Below, one piece after another: positions 46,188 through 58,881 of a stretch of 64,000 bases of DNA. The notes beneath the pieces were generated by a model. That model saw only the letters and a list, made by a program, of their open reading frames with translations. It did not search any database and was not told where the DNA came from. Origin of the DNA: Schistosoma mansoni. Taxonomy: Eukaryota > Platyhelminthes > Trematoda > Strigeidida > Schistosomatidae. Both the position numbers and the translations under genes were made by a program. Each line of letters starts with the position of its first letter. Position 1 is the first letter of the stretch. The DNA lies in contig NC_031500.1 of assembly GCF_000237925.1 (NCBI RefSeq), positions 2,890,185 to 2,954,184 on the forward strand. The letters are read 5' to 3'.

Positions 46188-49159
46188 TTCTCTGCATAAA
46201 GAATTACTTTTGTCTGAAATAAAACTGTCTGTCTAGATATAGGCTAGTTTAAAAGGTTTAATTATTTAAACATGTACAAACCTATATGGTGTAAGGGTAT
46301 TAGTATAAGTGAAATAAGTAGCCGGTTAAAACAATCTTAGACTGTTTTAATCTAAAAATAAATTTCAATCATTCAAATTATTTCTTTGTTGATGAGTTAA
46401 TTAAGGACTAAAGTGAATAAATTTTTCATTAAAATGACTACCAAATGAAAAGTAGATAGTATGATTTTATTTTACCTATCAGTACAGAGCAACATCGATA
46501 GATCAGATATTCATAGTAACAGTATTCTACTACTGAACTTTAATTGTTCGTGTTAATGAGATGAAATATTTGAACAAGTTAAAGTATGTTTAACAAGAAA
46601 GTTATTTTGTAAGATATGAAACATCACAGTACACTAAGTATTGTAAAAGATAAAGTAATCAAGCTGTCAGTAACGTGACATTAGGATTTAATAAATATCA
46701 AGTTAATATTGTAAACGAGAAAAGTCACATTGGTAATTTCTGTCTTGGCAGCATCCCCTAATCATAATATTGATTTGAGTTCATCTCAACAGTGCTATTC
46801 AGTTATTCATTGGTATCTTGATACCCGAATGAATAAAATAAAATTGTGATTTAGAAGTATTTAGTAGTTAAATTTAGATTTGTTTTTAGGATGTTTCATG
46901 TAGGATAATCACAATTTTCTTTTGTTCTAACCATTTTCAAAATCCACTGATTTCGACTTAAGTTCTATGTAATCATTTCATTAAGTTAATCTATAATTGA
47001 TTGCTTATGTCCATTTCAACTTTGTGACTACGTTGTATTTCTTTTTATGCTTTAGTCTTTTCTTCTTGTCTGTTGAATTTGCATACGTTGGTTTTTTCCT
47101 CATAATAATTTATCCATACCAATTTGTATGAAGCTAAACATAAGTCAATGCTTAACTTCCTCTGTCATCTTGAAGTTTATGGAGCAAGTTTTGCGCTTAC
47201 AACCAAACTTAATACCAAAAAGCATACAGAGCAAAACACGTTCTGCGGTATTATCATAGTTTTTGATTGATTATTGATGTCAGTTCTATGTAACAATAAT
47301 TTTCTTTGATAAAAAGTTATAATTTGAATGACTAAATTATAAGTAATATATGTGAAGATTATATTTGAAATAATCTTAGCGATTGAAATTTAAATAATTT
47401 CAACGTTTCATTCAGCAAACTTGTCTGGACTTCTTTAAGAAGAGTAGCCTCAGATTTCAAGAAAAAATGGATTAGGCGATTATTTTTAGAATATTTGATT
47501 TTCTGAAGGGATATGGTTGATGTATACTCGGTGTGCATAGAGATCTGCTGAAAGTTTGTTGGGATAGCGTTTTCATTTTTTAAATTTCAAATGTGAGCAT
47601 ATCAGCAATGCAATAGTTCATTGAAATAACCTAGGGAAAACATATCATTTAAGTGGTCACACCATATTGTAGACGTTTATCTTTAACTACTTTATAATTA
47701 TTATCACTTTCATCATTTTGTCTAGCTTATTTGTGAAAATTTGAACTGAGTTTTTAAACTCTTTCTGTCACGCCCAATCTGTTCATTCATATTTTGAACC
47801 TGTATCAGTGTGAAAACTATAATTATTATCCATTAGTAAATTAAATGATTCTGTTGTAACAAATAAATCTAAAACATGAATAGCTTCGAAGATCCTCGAA
47901 ATTGGTGTGGAGCTCATTAATTTTACTGGACACAAGCCTAGATAAAAGAGCTTGGCTAAGTGTCCTCACCAGAACACATTTGTGTATACTGAGCTGCACA
48001 TCTCTTACGACAAATATTCAACTGAGATTCTGTACATTACAATACTTCAATCTATGGTTCAAATATATCTTCACATCCCATCATCCATGACATCTCGTTT
48101 GATTGACTTCGGGATCGTTACCTAAAAAGAGAAAGCAAAAAGTAGCATCGATAAACCCTGAACATCACTGACTTTTTCTACTCTATACATGTTACACAAA
48201 AATTACATTTTTAGAACATTTTCTTTCTTTTTCTAAATCAGTATGTATGTGGAAGATTGAAAGCATACGATATCAAATTAATTGACATTGTCCAACAATG
48301 TCTGTTGTTCTTACTTTACAAACTGTATCAAAGAAATTAACTACATAACCTCATAAATACCATTTTTTGTTTTGACCAGATCATCTTTTAAGTGCTTCTA
48401 TACTGTCAGCCATTTACGAGATTGATTTATTTCTTCTAGGATTTTATGAAATTCAACAGTTTTGGTGTTGATGTTGTAAAATGACATCTGATAAGACTGT
48501 CTCTGATGGTGAGTTCTGAACGTCGTGATGAAATAAAAGTATGGTCATTACTCTGCTGTACCTTAACGACAAACTTGGAAACACTATATGGCGTTCGATA
48601 ATTACATCTATAAAGCAATACATGTTCATTGTCAGTGACAAATTAGTTATTTAAAGCCAGATCTCACTCGTTAATAATATGGTTCATAACAAACTTAATA
48701 TATTGTCGGGCAGATACTTGTTCATAATTAAAATCTTTCTAGATTCGTATCAAAACTCTTCAAATTTACATCAAACACTTAAAGTCTTCACACCAATTCA
48801 ATATAGAACTTCATCATAAATATTAATTTTCAAAGAGTTTCTTTGGCATACGTCTTTTTAAACTAACAATATAGCTATTTGATAAAAAATATTGACATTC
48901 AGTAAAATCTAAATCATTTTTGTAATCACTCACCTTGTAATGTTCTAGTCAATTACGTGTGTTGGTCGGTTCATCATCTAATTTTGAGATATTGTTCATA
49001 CTGACAGCAAATAAATGTTTCCAAAAAAGAGTTGCTACTCAGAACTATTTTGTTTAAATATCATAGAAATCAATCACTGAAATGTTAATCATAAATATGA
49101 AAAATTAAACGATACAGTTGTTATATATTAGAAAATCAAATCAAAGGATTCATAGTTGA

Positions 49160-49310
49160 AACAAAAAACTTCATTCACTTGGTATTGTTAGGCTGAATCT
49201 TCACATTGATGATTCGGACTGCAATCGATCAGTCTCTTATCGGCATATGTGAGTACTGTGCGTATCGCCTGGATGGATGGTGGCTAGCAGTGAAATCCAG
49301 GACTGTATGT
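49160..49310 (-). repeat. Sm-alpha-like fragments in head-to-tail order
   Basis: 49160-49258 is the 5' part of the unit on the minus strand. 49262-49305 is the 3' end (CCTGGATTTCACTGCTAGCCACC), also minus. Because the 3' end lies upstream of the 5' part on that strand, the junction is that of a tandem unit, with nothing in between. Confidence 0.55.
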
Positions 49311-50284
49311 CGAACAGGGTGTTTTCTACATATAGATAAAAAGTTATGAAATCATAACAACTTATTTGTAAGAATGGCGCTTTTAAACGTTTATTGCTTT
49401 CTACTGTAATTAGAACATAACAAAGTTAATGCTTGAAGTGAACTTTGTTTATTAATGATGAAATGAATAAATGATGGAATGTAACAAGGTGATACCGTTT
49501 CAAAAAGTACTCTATCATATGAAGATTATTCATTTTCAATGATAATTCATATGACCAAACAACATTAAAAGCATCCACATCAATCACATATTTATCCCAT
49601 CATTACGTTACACGAAAATATTGAAAAAAAATTTGATAACATGTAATTCAGCAAGTAACAAAACCTAAGTTTTCAAATTATTAGCCAATTTTCTCTTTTG
49701 ATGGTTTGACCAGTCTTCTTATTATATTGCTGATACTGATAAGTTTACTCTTATTTCCATTTGTTTTAATGTGTAGATGTATACAATGTTATTAACCTAG
49801 TTCTATTTCGATTACAATGATTATCCTTTTTATCAGGGAAAAAAGAACAAAACATTTTCAGCCTTACTGAAATTCATCAACAAAGTGACTTTTAAAACTT
49901 CGTGAACGATAACCACTTGGAACTTCAAAGTAGAAATCATCTGGTTCACCAGCTTAAATGTTCCCACTGTGCTAACAGGGTAACAAAAAAATCGCCAATC
50001 CGACTTAATAAACTACAATGATTAGTGACTAGACATTAATGTATAATTAACTGTTTAGTTATGAGTGCTGACTAAATACTACGGAAAAATTTAGGAACTT
50101 AATTCAATATCTGGTAGTTCATTAATATCCTATGAATCTTATACAAAACGAGTTATTAGACAAAAACAACTTCAATGTAACCTCTTTGTATAGATTGTTG
50201 CAGATTTCTATCCAAATTTATAACGTTAAATGAACATTCGTTTAATAATGAATTATTCATTTTCAAAGTTTCAATGCTAGTTTA

Positions 50285-50415
50285 TTTTCATAGTTGAGAT
50301 CATGAGTCAACTGAAGCTAGACCACCAAAGAAAACCTGGAAGCAGTGGAAGGCCGTTTCGTCCTATTGTGGGACTCCTCAGCAGTGCGCATCCACTATCT
50401 CGTCTCGCGATATTT
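50285..50415 (-). repeat. Single left-arm SINE copy with hammerhead motif
   Basis: Minus-strand arm of the inverted-pair family: tail block, hammerhead, then loss of homology within the tRNA-like head. On that strand the core CTGAGGA (50381-50375), stem II GTCC/GGAC and GAAA are intact. Stem I GCACTG faces CACTGC with one mismatch, and the triplet is TTC, as in other left arms. Confidence 0.7.
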
Positions 50416-50759
50416 GTTGCAGTTCAGATAGTAATTATTTTTAATAACTTAGTGATAATGTATCTAACTGATATACTAAATTATTTTGTTTATTATCATA
50501 TATAAAATCATTTATTTAAAATAATTAAATACTTGAAACCAATTATCATACCATTAGACTAGATCATAATAAATCCTGACAAGAACAACACAACACCTTT
50601 TATAAATGAATTTATTGAATAAAAAGAAATTCTTTGGTAAACATTGGATTTACTTGTCAATTATTATCTTTGATTAAATTTCGATTGTTTATTAAATCTA
50701 TTTTAAAATATTATTGTTACTACTATTATTATTGGTAGTAGTATAAGTTACTATTCACT

Positions 50760-51172
50760 GCCTTCTCGTGGCGGGGGGTGTTGTTTACGAAACTGAGAGG
50801 ACGAAAAGCGAATGTCCGGCGCTTTAACCGGGTTGGTGGACACGGTAAGTTCACCTGGGGGAGTTGGAAAACCCTGATTCCAAACCAATGGCGTACATGG
50901 GCTCCGGTATCCTGAGGGAACAAATCGCGTATGAACCAATTGTTGGTCACTGGCTACCATGGGACTGCATCTCCTTACAATGCTCCACTGCCTTGTGGAT
51001 CAGATCTTTAGATCAAAGGCTCCAGGTGTGGCCCCCTAAGAAAACCACCTGCTTCAGTTTGGGCATCTGGGCAGTATCACAGCCCTCACACAAATCAAAT
51101 GAGATTTGTGTGGCGCATATATATCTGGTGCCTCATTGTACCAATATATATGTGTTTAAATAAATAAATAAA
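50760..51172 (+). mobile_element. TAAA-tailed non-LTR retroposon, about 410 bp
   Basis: A GC-richer island that starts near CTCGTGGCGGGGGGTG and ends GTGTTTAAATAAATAAATAAAG. It shares its 3' end with 8148-8215. The minus strand has open frames of 69-73 residues, the plus strand one of 99 residues, none recognised. The (TAAA)n tail supports retroposition; whether it is a SINE or the 3' end of a LINE cannot be decided here. Confidence 0.6.
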
Positions 51173-51174
51173 GT

Positions 51175-52310
51175 AGTATTAGTATTGTTATTAGTAGTAG
51201 TATTAGTATTATTTCATAACTGAATACTTTATTAATGTCAAATTATTTAGTTATTAATTTAAAATAGAATAAAATTAGGACATATCATTTTGTATAGAAT
51301 TTAAATTATTATTATTATTTAATTGCCTAAGGCTCTAATTAACTATATATTCTGGGTCATTTATGAAAGTGATATCATTTCAATTGCCATAAGTTAGAAT
51401 AAAATTTAGATTACCTTCTTTAATTTAAAAAATTCCTGATTTAGTTTTGTAACTTTAAATTTCATTAGAAATAATATGAAATGATGAATAAAATGGTGCT
51501 CCTCACAATATGATTGCTCAGCCTTTTTTATCGATATTTGTGGCACTTAAGGGATAAAGGAGATTCATAACAAGGGTGTGTGTAATTGATGAGACTATAT
51601 TCTCTGAGCCATATAGTTAAAATGAGAAGATTTCATTATCATTGTAAACAATATTAACGTCTACTTCACAACGACTACATGATTTAGGTATTACTGATAA
51701 TGTTATTCAGAGTGGCAAACTGAACAACAGTTGTTAGTTTCTTTTACTTGTTCAACAATACTGTTTAGATTTTATAACGAATATAGTTAGTTCAGTCATC
51801 ACGTGGCGTCAGTTCACGAAATGAAAATCAGATGTTCAGTTGCTTTGCATCTGTGTGGACTTACCAATTTAACTAGTTTTATTGAGTTATTTACATTTAG
51901 TATACGATTTAGCATGTCCATTATTTCATTACTAATCATCACTCTTCATAATTAAACAAAAAGCAAGAAAGGTGATGTAAAGATGATCCTTTAGGTTTAT
52001 CGACAGAATCTCATTCAACATCCTTGATCATTAAAGTGTTCGTCTAATGCATACAGAAGAAGCTACATAAATAAATAAGCGTAAGCTATATGTAAAAAAG
52101 GTGTAGAAATCTTTTTTGAAATGGCCATCCATTATATCAAATGACTATTTTCAGCCTAATTAATACAAATTCATTTAAAATTTATTATTAATTTATTCAC
52201 TTGCATTATTTTATTACTTATCTATTAAAACAATAGTTTATTTTAGAGAAAGGTTAACGTTTTCCATTAAAACTGTTAACCACTACATTATGGTTAAACT
52301 ATTACAGATT
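51175..52310. other. AT-rich intergenic DNA
   Basis: Starts with a degenerate TAGTATTAGTATTATTAGTAG microsatellite. Nothing else is recognised. Confidence 0.45.
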
Positions 52311-52312
52311 TT

Positions 52313-52722
52313 ATCAGAAGGGGGTTATGTGGAGATCTTAGTAATTTTATATGGTAGAGATCATGAGTCAAATGAAGGTAGACCACCATAGAAAACCTGG
52401 AAGCAGTGGAACGCCGTTTCGTCCTATTGTGGGACTCCTCGGCAGTGCGCATCCATGACCTCGCCTCGTGAGATTCGAACTCAGGACCTGCCAGTCTTGC
52501 GCCAAAGCACTTAACCGATAGACCACTGAGCCGGCGTCCCGTGGTTAAGTGCTCTGGCGCGATACTGGTAGGTCCTGAGTTCGAACCTCCTGAGGCGAGG
52601 TCGTCCCACAATAGGACGAAACGGCCGTCCAGTACTTCCAGGTTTTTTATGGTGGTCTAGCTTCAATTGACTCACGCTTTCAACTATGAAAATACTAAAT
52701 CTCCACAAAAACCCCTTCTGAT
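52313..52722. repeat. Inverted SINE pair C (complete outer ends)
   Basis: Left arm, minus strand, 52313-about 52533: end ATCAGAAGGGGG, tail, hammerhead region, tRNA-like head (B box as CGAACTCAGGACC reversed) and ACCACTGAGCCGG. Right arm, plus strand, about 52535-52722: head from GTGGTTAAGTGCTCTGGCGC, B box GAGTTCGAACCTCC, hammerhead lacking its CTGA strand, tail and end CCCCTTCTGAT. The arms meet head to head with only a few bases between them. The left core reads CCGAGGA, so neither ribozyme looks functional. Confidence 0.85.
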
Positions 52723-53274
52723 GATAATACATTTTGAACAAGAATTTTCTGGGTGAGCATCTATTTGTTTGTGTTGTTTGTAATGAAATAAGATAATTCA
52801 AAAAAGAAATAGAAAGTAATCAGTTTCAATCAAGTTTTATCGGTGAGAATTAAAAATTATGATTGAACTCATATGTTTCTATTTTTTTAACATGATTGAC
52901 TCCATTAAAATGGAAATGAAGTTTAGAAAACACTGGAGACCAAAGTCAAAAAATTCCATTCCATAGTAGATCAATTTGCGTTTCAATTCACGCTTGTCTT
53001 TTTTTCAAAAAGACGACGTGGTGTTCTATTTGTTACCACGGTTGTTGATTTTTATTCATCAGATGTTTAACCTTTTTATGACAACTTGATGTTTCAAACT
53101 TTCGACTTTCGAAATGAAACGTGATCTAGAAATTTGTACCATAATTAATTTGAAAAACGTTTACCAGTCCTTTCATAGTAAACTGATCTGTACTAATACA
53201 TATTTTGAATGTAAGACATTATCATTGATGATGATATGAATTTCTGTCGGTCTAAATAAACACATCACGTTCTA

Positions 53275-54590
53275 TCCCGTAAGATTTGGGAGGAAGAACA
53301 AGTTCAGACAGACTGGAAAGGAGGATGCCTCATCAAAATACCAAAGAAAGGAGAGCTGAGCAAGCATGAGAACTACAGAGGCACCACACTGCGATCGGTA
53401 ACAGGAAAAGTCTTCAACAGAGTGTTGCTGAACCGGATGAAATACTCAGTAGACGTCCAGTTTCGGAAGCTATATGCTGGATTCCGCAAGGATCCGTCGT
53501 GCATAGATAAAATCATGAAACTACAGATAATTGTTTAGCAATCAACTGAATGGAATTCGTCACCATACATCGACTTCCTTGACTATGAGAAAACGTTCGA
53601 CAGTGTGGATAGAAGGGCCTCATCGAACCTTCTTCGACACTATCGTGTACCCTAGAAGATCGTCAACATCACACGAAATTCATACGACGGACTACACTGC
53701 AAAGTCGTGCATGGAGGATAGCTGACAGATGCATCTCAAGTAAGGACGAAACTCCGCCAGAATAACTCTGTAATTACGTGCGACTTTAATTATATGAATT
53801 TGAAGATGCGAGTACGTCAAAGTTTAGTATTCAAGGTATTTATTCATGCATTTACTTTTCATACAGAATTTCGGTTTAAGTTTTGGTTACACTACTTAGA
53901 GAAGTAGATATATTCATATTTCGGAGGACCGGTGTTGTTTTACTGTTGACAATAGTCAACTCTAAACTATTGAGCTGTGAGATCTAATCTTGGTTCACTC
54001 CTCCTTGAGTAGCCACAGAATATTACTGACACCGGAACAAAATTATAATTAAGAGCTGGGAACATAAACATGCATTTGGTTATCGAGTTGCCCAGTTAAC
54101 ATGCAACCGTATTATGAACTGAACTAATTTTTCCATCCCATTCACACCAACAAATGCAGGTGAAAACAACTAATGTAGTAAGTAACGGACTCTTCAGCAG
54201 TGAGTAGGCGTCAACATACACAAGGGAAAAAATAACATCATCAAATACAACACTTAGAACATCAATCAAATCAACCACACTTGATGGACAAGCTCTGAAA
54301 GAGGTGGAAACTTCACGTACCTGGACAGCATCATCATCATCATCATCGATAAACAAGAAGAATCTGATGCAGACGGAAAGGCAAGGATTGGCACAGCAAA
54401 GGCAGCATTCCTATAGTTGAAGAACATATGGGACTCAGAACAACTGTCTGAAAGCCAACATCAAAGTAAGACTTTTAATACAAACGTCATAACAGTCCTA
54501 TTGTACAGAGATGAGACTTGCACAACTATCACTAGAATTCTTGTGAACGGCCTCTTGTTCTCTACTAGGGATAACAGGCGTTAGTAATTA
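53275..54590 (+). mobile_element. Older RTE LINE copy with an insertion
   Basis: RT blocks on the plus strand: WEEEQVQTDWKGGCLIKIPK (near 53290), NYRGTTLRSVTGKVFNRVLL (near 53370), YAGFRKDPSCIDKI (near 53475), DYEKTFDSVD (near 53580), then the homology is interrupted near 53760 and resumes near 54137 with the HTNKCR and TLDGQALKEVETS-like parts. The 3' end is near 54590 (GATAACAGGCGTTAGTAA). Many frame breaks; clearly older than the 18265 and 25766 copies. Confidence 0.75.
53769..54031. mobile_element. Possible LTR inserted in the RTE LINE
   Basis: 263-bp block with TGTAATTA...CTGACA ends lying in the interruption of the RTE copy. Ends of the TG...CA type and the position suggest an LTR. The remaining insert (54032-54136) may be further element DNA. 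No flanking duplication is seen, so this is tentative. Confidence 0.35.
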
Positions 54591-54599
54591 AGTGATATA

Positions 54600-55727
54600 T
54601 TCTATTTATATTTGTTAAATGCCTTCATATTCCTGTAATGAACTGACAATAGTTCGAGTAAAAGACGTTTAGTTTCAATTTTGGTAAATCAGTTAATTTT
54701 CTCTGCATCACCCTTTAGCACAGTTTTCAGAAATATGATGACACTATAAGATAATTATTGTTTTAAATGATACTTTTGTAAAACACAGCATGAGATTACC
54801 AGAGTTATTGACTTTAGTATTATATTCAAAACAGTTTACCAGTTTCTAGTTAATCAGGTATCATATAGATATACAATTTAAATATATAACGATTTTATTT
54901 TTGACAATGAATAAATTAATGGACAGATGGTTACGGAAAAACCCGTAGTATTATTGATTTCTTTGTTTAATTTCATAGTGTGTGATTGTCTGAGATGAGA
55001 ATAAATTGAAATTAAATCTCAGTTTGTCTTGTTACTTAAGGTGACGACATTTCCACCCTTAACGTAACAAATATTATATACACATATATATTTCTACCAC
55101 TTAATTTTCGCCGTTTTAGCATCTTGAGGATTTGTGTGTTAGATAAGTTTGACAGTCCAAAAGAAAGGCAACATAAATCACTCATTCAGAATTGATTATC
55201 ACATTTTGAGATGTCAGAACCTAGTTATTTTGCTTCTATCAACATGTATTTTAATGCTCGAAAATATTTTCGTTTCAAAATCTTGAGTTGGCTATGAGTT
55301 TATTAAAAGAGTGTCTCAATGCTGTTTATATTTGCGTCCAGTTAAGATTTGGGGATTGTTGTTAGTCTTCAAAATCATGAGTTCCATTTCATTTGCATTA
55401 ATTCACCTAACATTTCAAAATAACAAAAATCTTCAAACCATAGTATTCGCATCTAATTATCTAACTATGGAAAAATTAAAATGGTAGACAATTATTCTAG
55501 TGAAATAGTTGATAATAACTTGAAGGATCTGATTAAACTGTTTCGTCAAATAAATTTTCGTAGTATTTTAACTAATTGTCAATGGCAGATAAATATCTAT
55601 AATCAGTACAATCGAATTAATAACTGAATTCGTTTAATTTTCTGTGGGCATCATTCATCGTTTACAGTTTCAGTGTTAGTTACGGCGAATAACTGAGAAT
55701 CCTAAAGTATGCTAATATATCTTCAAC
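54600..55727. other. AT-rich intergenic DNA
   Basis: No gene, RNA or repeat recognised over about 1.1 kb. Confidence 0.45.
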
Positions 55728-55740
55728 ATAATTTGTTATT

Positions 55741-56090
55741 ATCAGAAGGGGTTTTGTGGAGATTTCAGTATTTTTCAAAGTTGAAATCATGAGTCGATTG
55801 AAGCTAGATCACCATGGAAAACGTGGAAGCAGTGGAAGGCCGCTTCGTCCTTTTATGGGACTCCTCAGCAGTACGCACCCACGATCCTGCTCTCGCGAGA
55901 TTCGAACCCAGGACGTACCGGTCTCGAGCCAGAGCCCTTAACTGATAGATCACTGAGCCGGCATCCAACGGTGTTGATGTCTAACGTGGATGCGCACTAC
56001 TGAGAAGTCCCATAATAGGACGAAACGGCCGTCCAGTGCTTCCAGGTTTTCGATGTTGGTCTAGCTTCAATCGACTCATAATTTTAACTG
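55741..56090. repeat. Inverted SINE pair D with target-site duplication
   Basis: Left arm, minus strand, 55741-about 55965: end ATCAGAAGGGGTTTTGTGGAG, tail, hammerhead (core CTGAGGA kept, GAAA changed to GAAG), full tRNA-like head (B box GGGTTCGAATCTCGC) and leader with AACGGTGTTGATGTC reversed. Right arm, plus, about 55974-56090: hammerhead and tail only, ending ACTGAT after an internal loss. The pair as a whole is bounded by AATTTGTTATT at 55730-55740 and 56093-56103. Confidence 0.85.
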
Positions 56091-56109
56091 ATAATTTGTT
56101 ATTGTTTCT

Positions 56110-58145
56110 TGTCCATGTGTAGTGGAAGTAATTATTTATTTTAAGACAATGAATTATTGAAGTGCATCTCTTAGTAAGACTCTGAGGTATACCTTTTCAT
56201 CATATAACATTTCTGATAATTTCTTGTCAAGTCATTCTTTGACTAGTTGAAACAAAGTTATTATTTTATAAAGTAAAAGGTATTCGAAAAATTTAGAAAT
56301 GTAAAATGTCAATTTTTATTGATTATCTTCAAATTGACCGGTTCTTTTATCCTTATATGAAGTGGCTTGATTTTCATTGTATTCGAATATATACAGTTCT
56401 GATTATAATAAGTATTATATACGTTGAAAATTAAAATCAGTAATATATTAATTTTATATCAGAAAAAAGTTATGTCTGCTCAATTTATAAGGTATATAAC
56501 TTGTTATACTTTTCTATTTTAAAAGTCGTTCATAAAAAATGCATACATCAATTATCAGTACCATTTTATTATCCGTCAGTTTAGGAAGAAGAAATTCAAT
56601 GTATCAGTATAGTAAAATCTAATTCTAACGAAATCCAATAGCTCGTTTTTATTCGCGAACGAGTTCTAAGAGGATTGTGTAAGTAAGTGTTTTATATCAG
56701 TATATCAAACTAAAAATTCTACACGTCTATTGATAAGTTATTATGAACCTTATTTTACTATGGAATTTATTGAATCAACCGGTTATACAAAGAAGAATGA
56801 AAAAAACTATTTAAAGAACGAAAAAAGAAAGTAAATAGAATATACTTCAACCTAAATATCCTACCTATGGATGACTCCTGTGAATCACCTACAGTACATT
56901 CCCTTATAAACAAGTATTATTTGCCTTTAAGCTGTTAAATTGAAGTTGGGTTTCAAGAACACTTCATAGTATCTCAGTTGTTCATGAAACATTGAAATAA
57001 TATTTACTTTAAAAGGGCGCTATCAAATGAATACAGTTTACCTGTAAATTAAATAAGACAGCTATTTTAAGAGAACATTATTTGATATACCACTATATTT
57101 GCATAGATTAATACGGACTATTGTTTCTAAAATCCTCTGTAACATAAATTTATAAGGAGTTGTAGTGTGCATGGTCAAACACGCGAGTAGGACAGTGTGG
57201 AATTACACATAAAAATATACACATGCGTAAACTGTAATGTTTATGAAGAGAATAAAGACATTTAAAAATTATGAGGATGGAATTATCATGAAGAGAATGT
57301 GGATTGGTGAAAAGAAAATCAATATAGATTCTAAGAAATCCAAAATTTCCAAATGTTCCTTCGTAATCCCTGATTACAACTATTTAGAAAACCTTGTCTC
57401 ATAAGTTAAAAGCTAAAGCAAATCATTGATCAGTAGATTTATGAAAATTTCCAACAATAAAGCGAACAAATTGCCACCTCTGTATAATATTCATCAAGCA
57501 CATAGTTACATCTTGATGTTTGTTACGTAATTTCACTTTTCTTTGCAGAAACAATATATTATTATTATCAATGTCTTTATTGAGTATTATATTTTTGGTA
57601 CAATATGGAATTGTTAGCAAAAAGTATTTCAACACGTTTTCTTTCCTTATCTATTGATCGATCTTGACGAGAAATATTAAGTAATCACTAGTTAGATATT
57701 AGCAGTTCAGCAATCGACATCTGAATAATCTTCATTCTTTTTTTCCAATGCATATTGCCAGCCATCACGATGTCTCTGATTGTACATTTTCGTAACTTGT
57801 AAAGTGAAAAGTAATAAACTTTTCATAAACGCGGCTCAACATGTTGTGTGATTAATAGACATAATGGCTTGTTAAAACAAAAAAAATGGATAATTTGTTG
57901 AAATATCGAGATATCAGGAACAGGTAGCCCAGGTATTCAAGCAGTCCCGCCAAAGGTTCTTTTACTAAATCCCAGTTTTTGTTTTTAATGAAACAATTAA
58001 TAGTATGTATATGTTTACATGACTAAATACACTCCATGTGCATAAATAATAAAATAGACTCGAAAATAAACTATCCATTTTAATCTATTGTAAGCAAAAA
58101 TTAATACATTCAAATAGTCGAGTAAGACTTTTTTGATAAATAAAC
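56110..58145. other. AT-rich intergenic DNA
   Basis: About 2 kb without recognised genes or repeats. The 70-residue minus-strand frame at 57423-57635 is not supported. Confidence 0.45.
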
Positions 58146-58154
58146 AAAAAAGAA

Positions 58155-58395
58155 ATGAGCAAAGATGGATAGTGACTAGCAGTGGAATCTAGGACGCGCG
58201 TTTCGTCATATTTGGGACTCGTCAACTGGATGTACCTACATCTCAAAGTTGATGTTCACTCTAGAACTCGAACCTGATATCATTCGCTTCAAACACCATC
58301 GTGTTATCCACTTGGTTACTAAGTCCTGATCAATTTTAATCCTAAATAACAATAGGAAGATATAAATCACTAACTCTAAGTGAATTACAGTTTAT
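58155..58395 (-). repeat. Sm-alpha-like SINE, older copy upstream of the peroxidasin gene
   Basis: Minus-strand copy: 3' end, hammerhead, tRNA-like head (GGATAACACGATGGTG, B box GGTTCGAGTTCT) and 5' part. The hammerhead keeps stem I partly, stem II and GAAA, but its core is TTGACGA, losing the conserved first C, so it is probably dead. Confidence 0.75.
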
Positions 58396-58881
58396 TTTAT
58401 TAATATTAGTTAACTTATTTATATAGTACAAAATATTATTCACTGTTATGGTACATAACTTATTACTTAAATCATAATCATTAAGATATATCAATTTGAC
58501 CTTAATTAATTACTTCATAATAATTGAATCATTTTAGAAAATTTCATTCAAACTACTTAAACATACTATTTATTAGTAAACTTTATAAGAAACATTCATA
58601 GATAAACAAGATTATTAGTGAATATCCAATTCATTAATGATGTGATTGAATTTCTCATAACTATTAGTTTATTTATAATATAAAGTTGAATTTTATTATT
58701 GAATGATTTGTAAACAAATCTATTTGATAATCATTAATTTGACCGAAATATACATTTACGAGGGGGATATATATATATATATATGTAACCGGACAATTGA
58801 TTGAAACTATTCCATTCTTATTATTCTATGTCATCTTTAGTGTATGATTATACATTCCAGAATCAATCATAGGATTTAATC

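Larger units (their letters stand above)
45520..50280. other. Gene-poor AT-rich stretch
   Basis: 4.8 kb with no supportable gene. It holds degenerate Sm-alpha-like traces at 46068-46187 (plus) and 49160-49310 (minus). Open frames at 47902-48090 and 48436-48641 lack splice or family support. Confidence 0.45.

Noticed and set aside
47902-48090. 62-residue plus-strand open frame
   Set aside because: Isolated, with no homology that I recognise and no neighbouring exons.
48436-48641. Overlapping minus-strand open frames of about 60 residues
   Set aside because: The composition looks somewhat coding-like, but there are no convincing splice sites, start context or family motifs, so a gene cannot be supported.
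45127-58395. CRISPR-like array formed by the repeated short elements
   Set aside because: Copies are kilobases apart, differ in orientation and length, and are SINEs in a eukaryotic genome.
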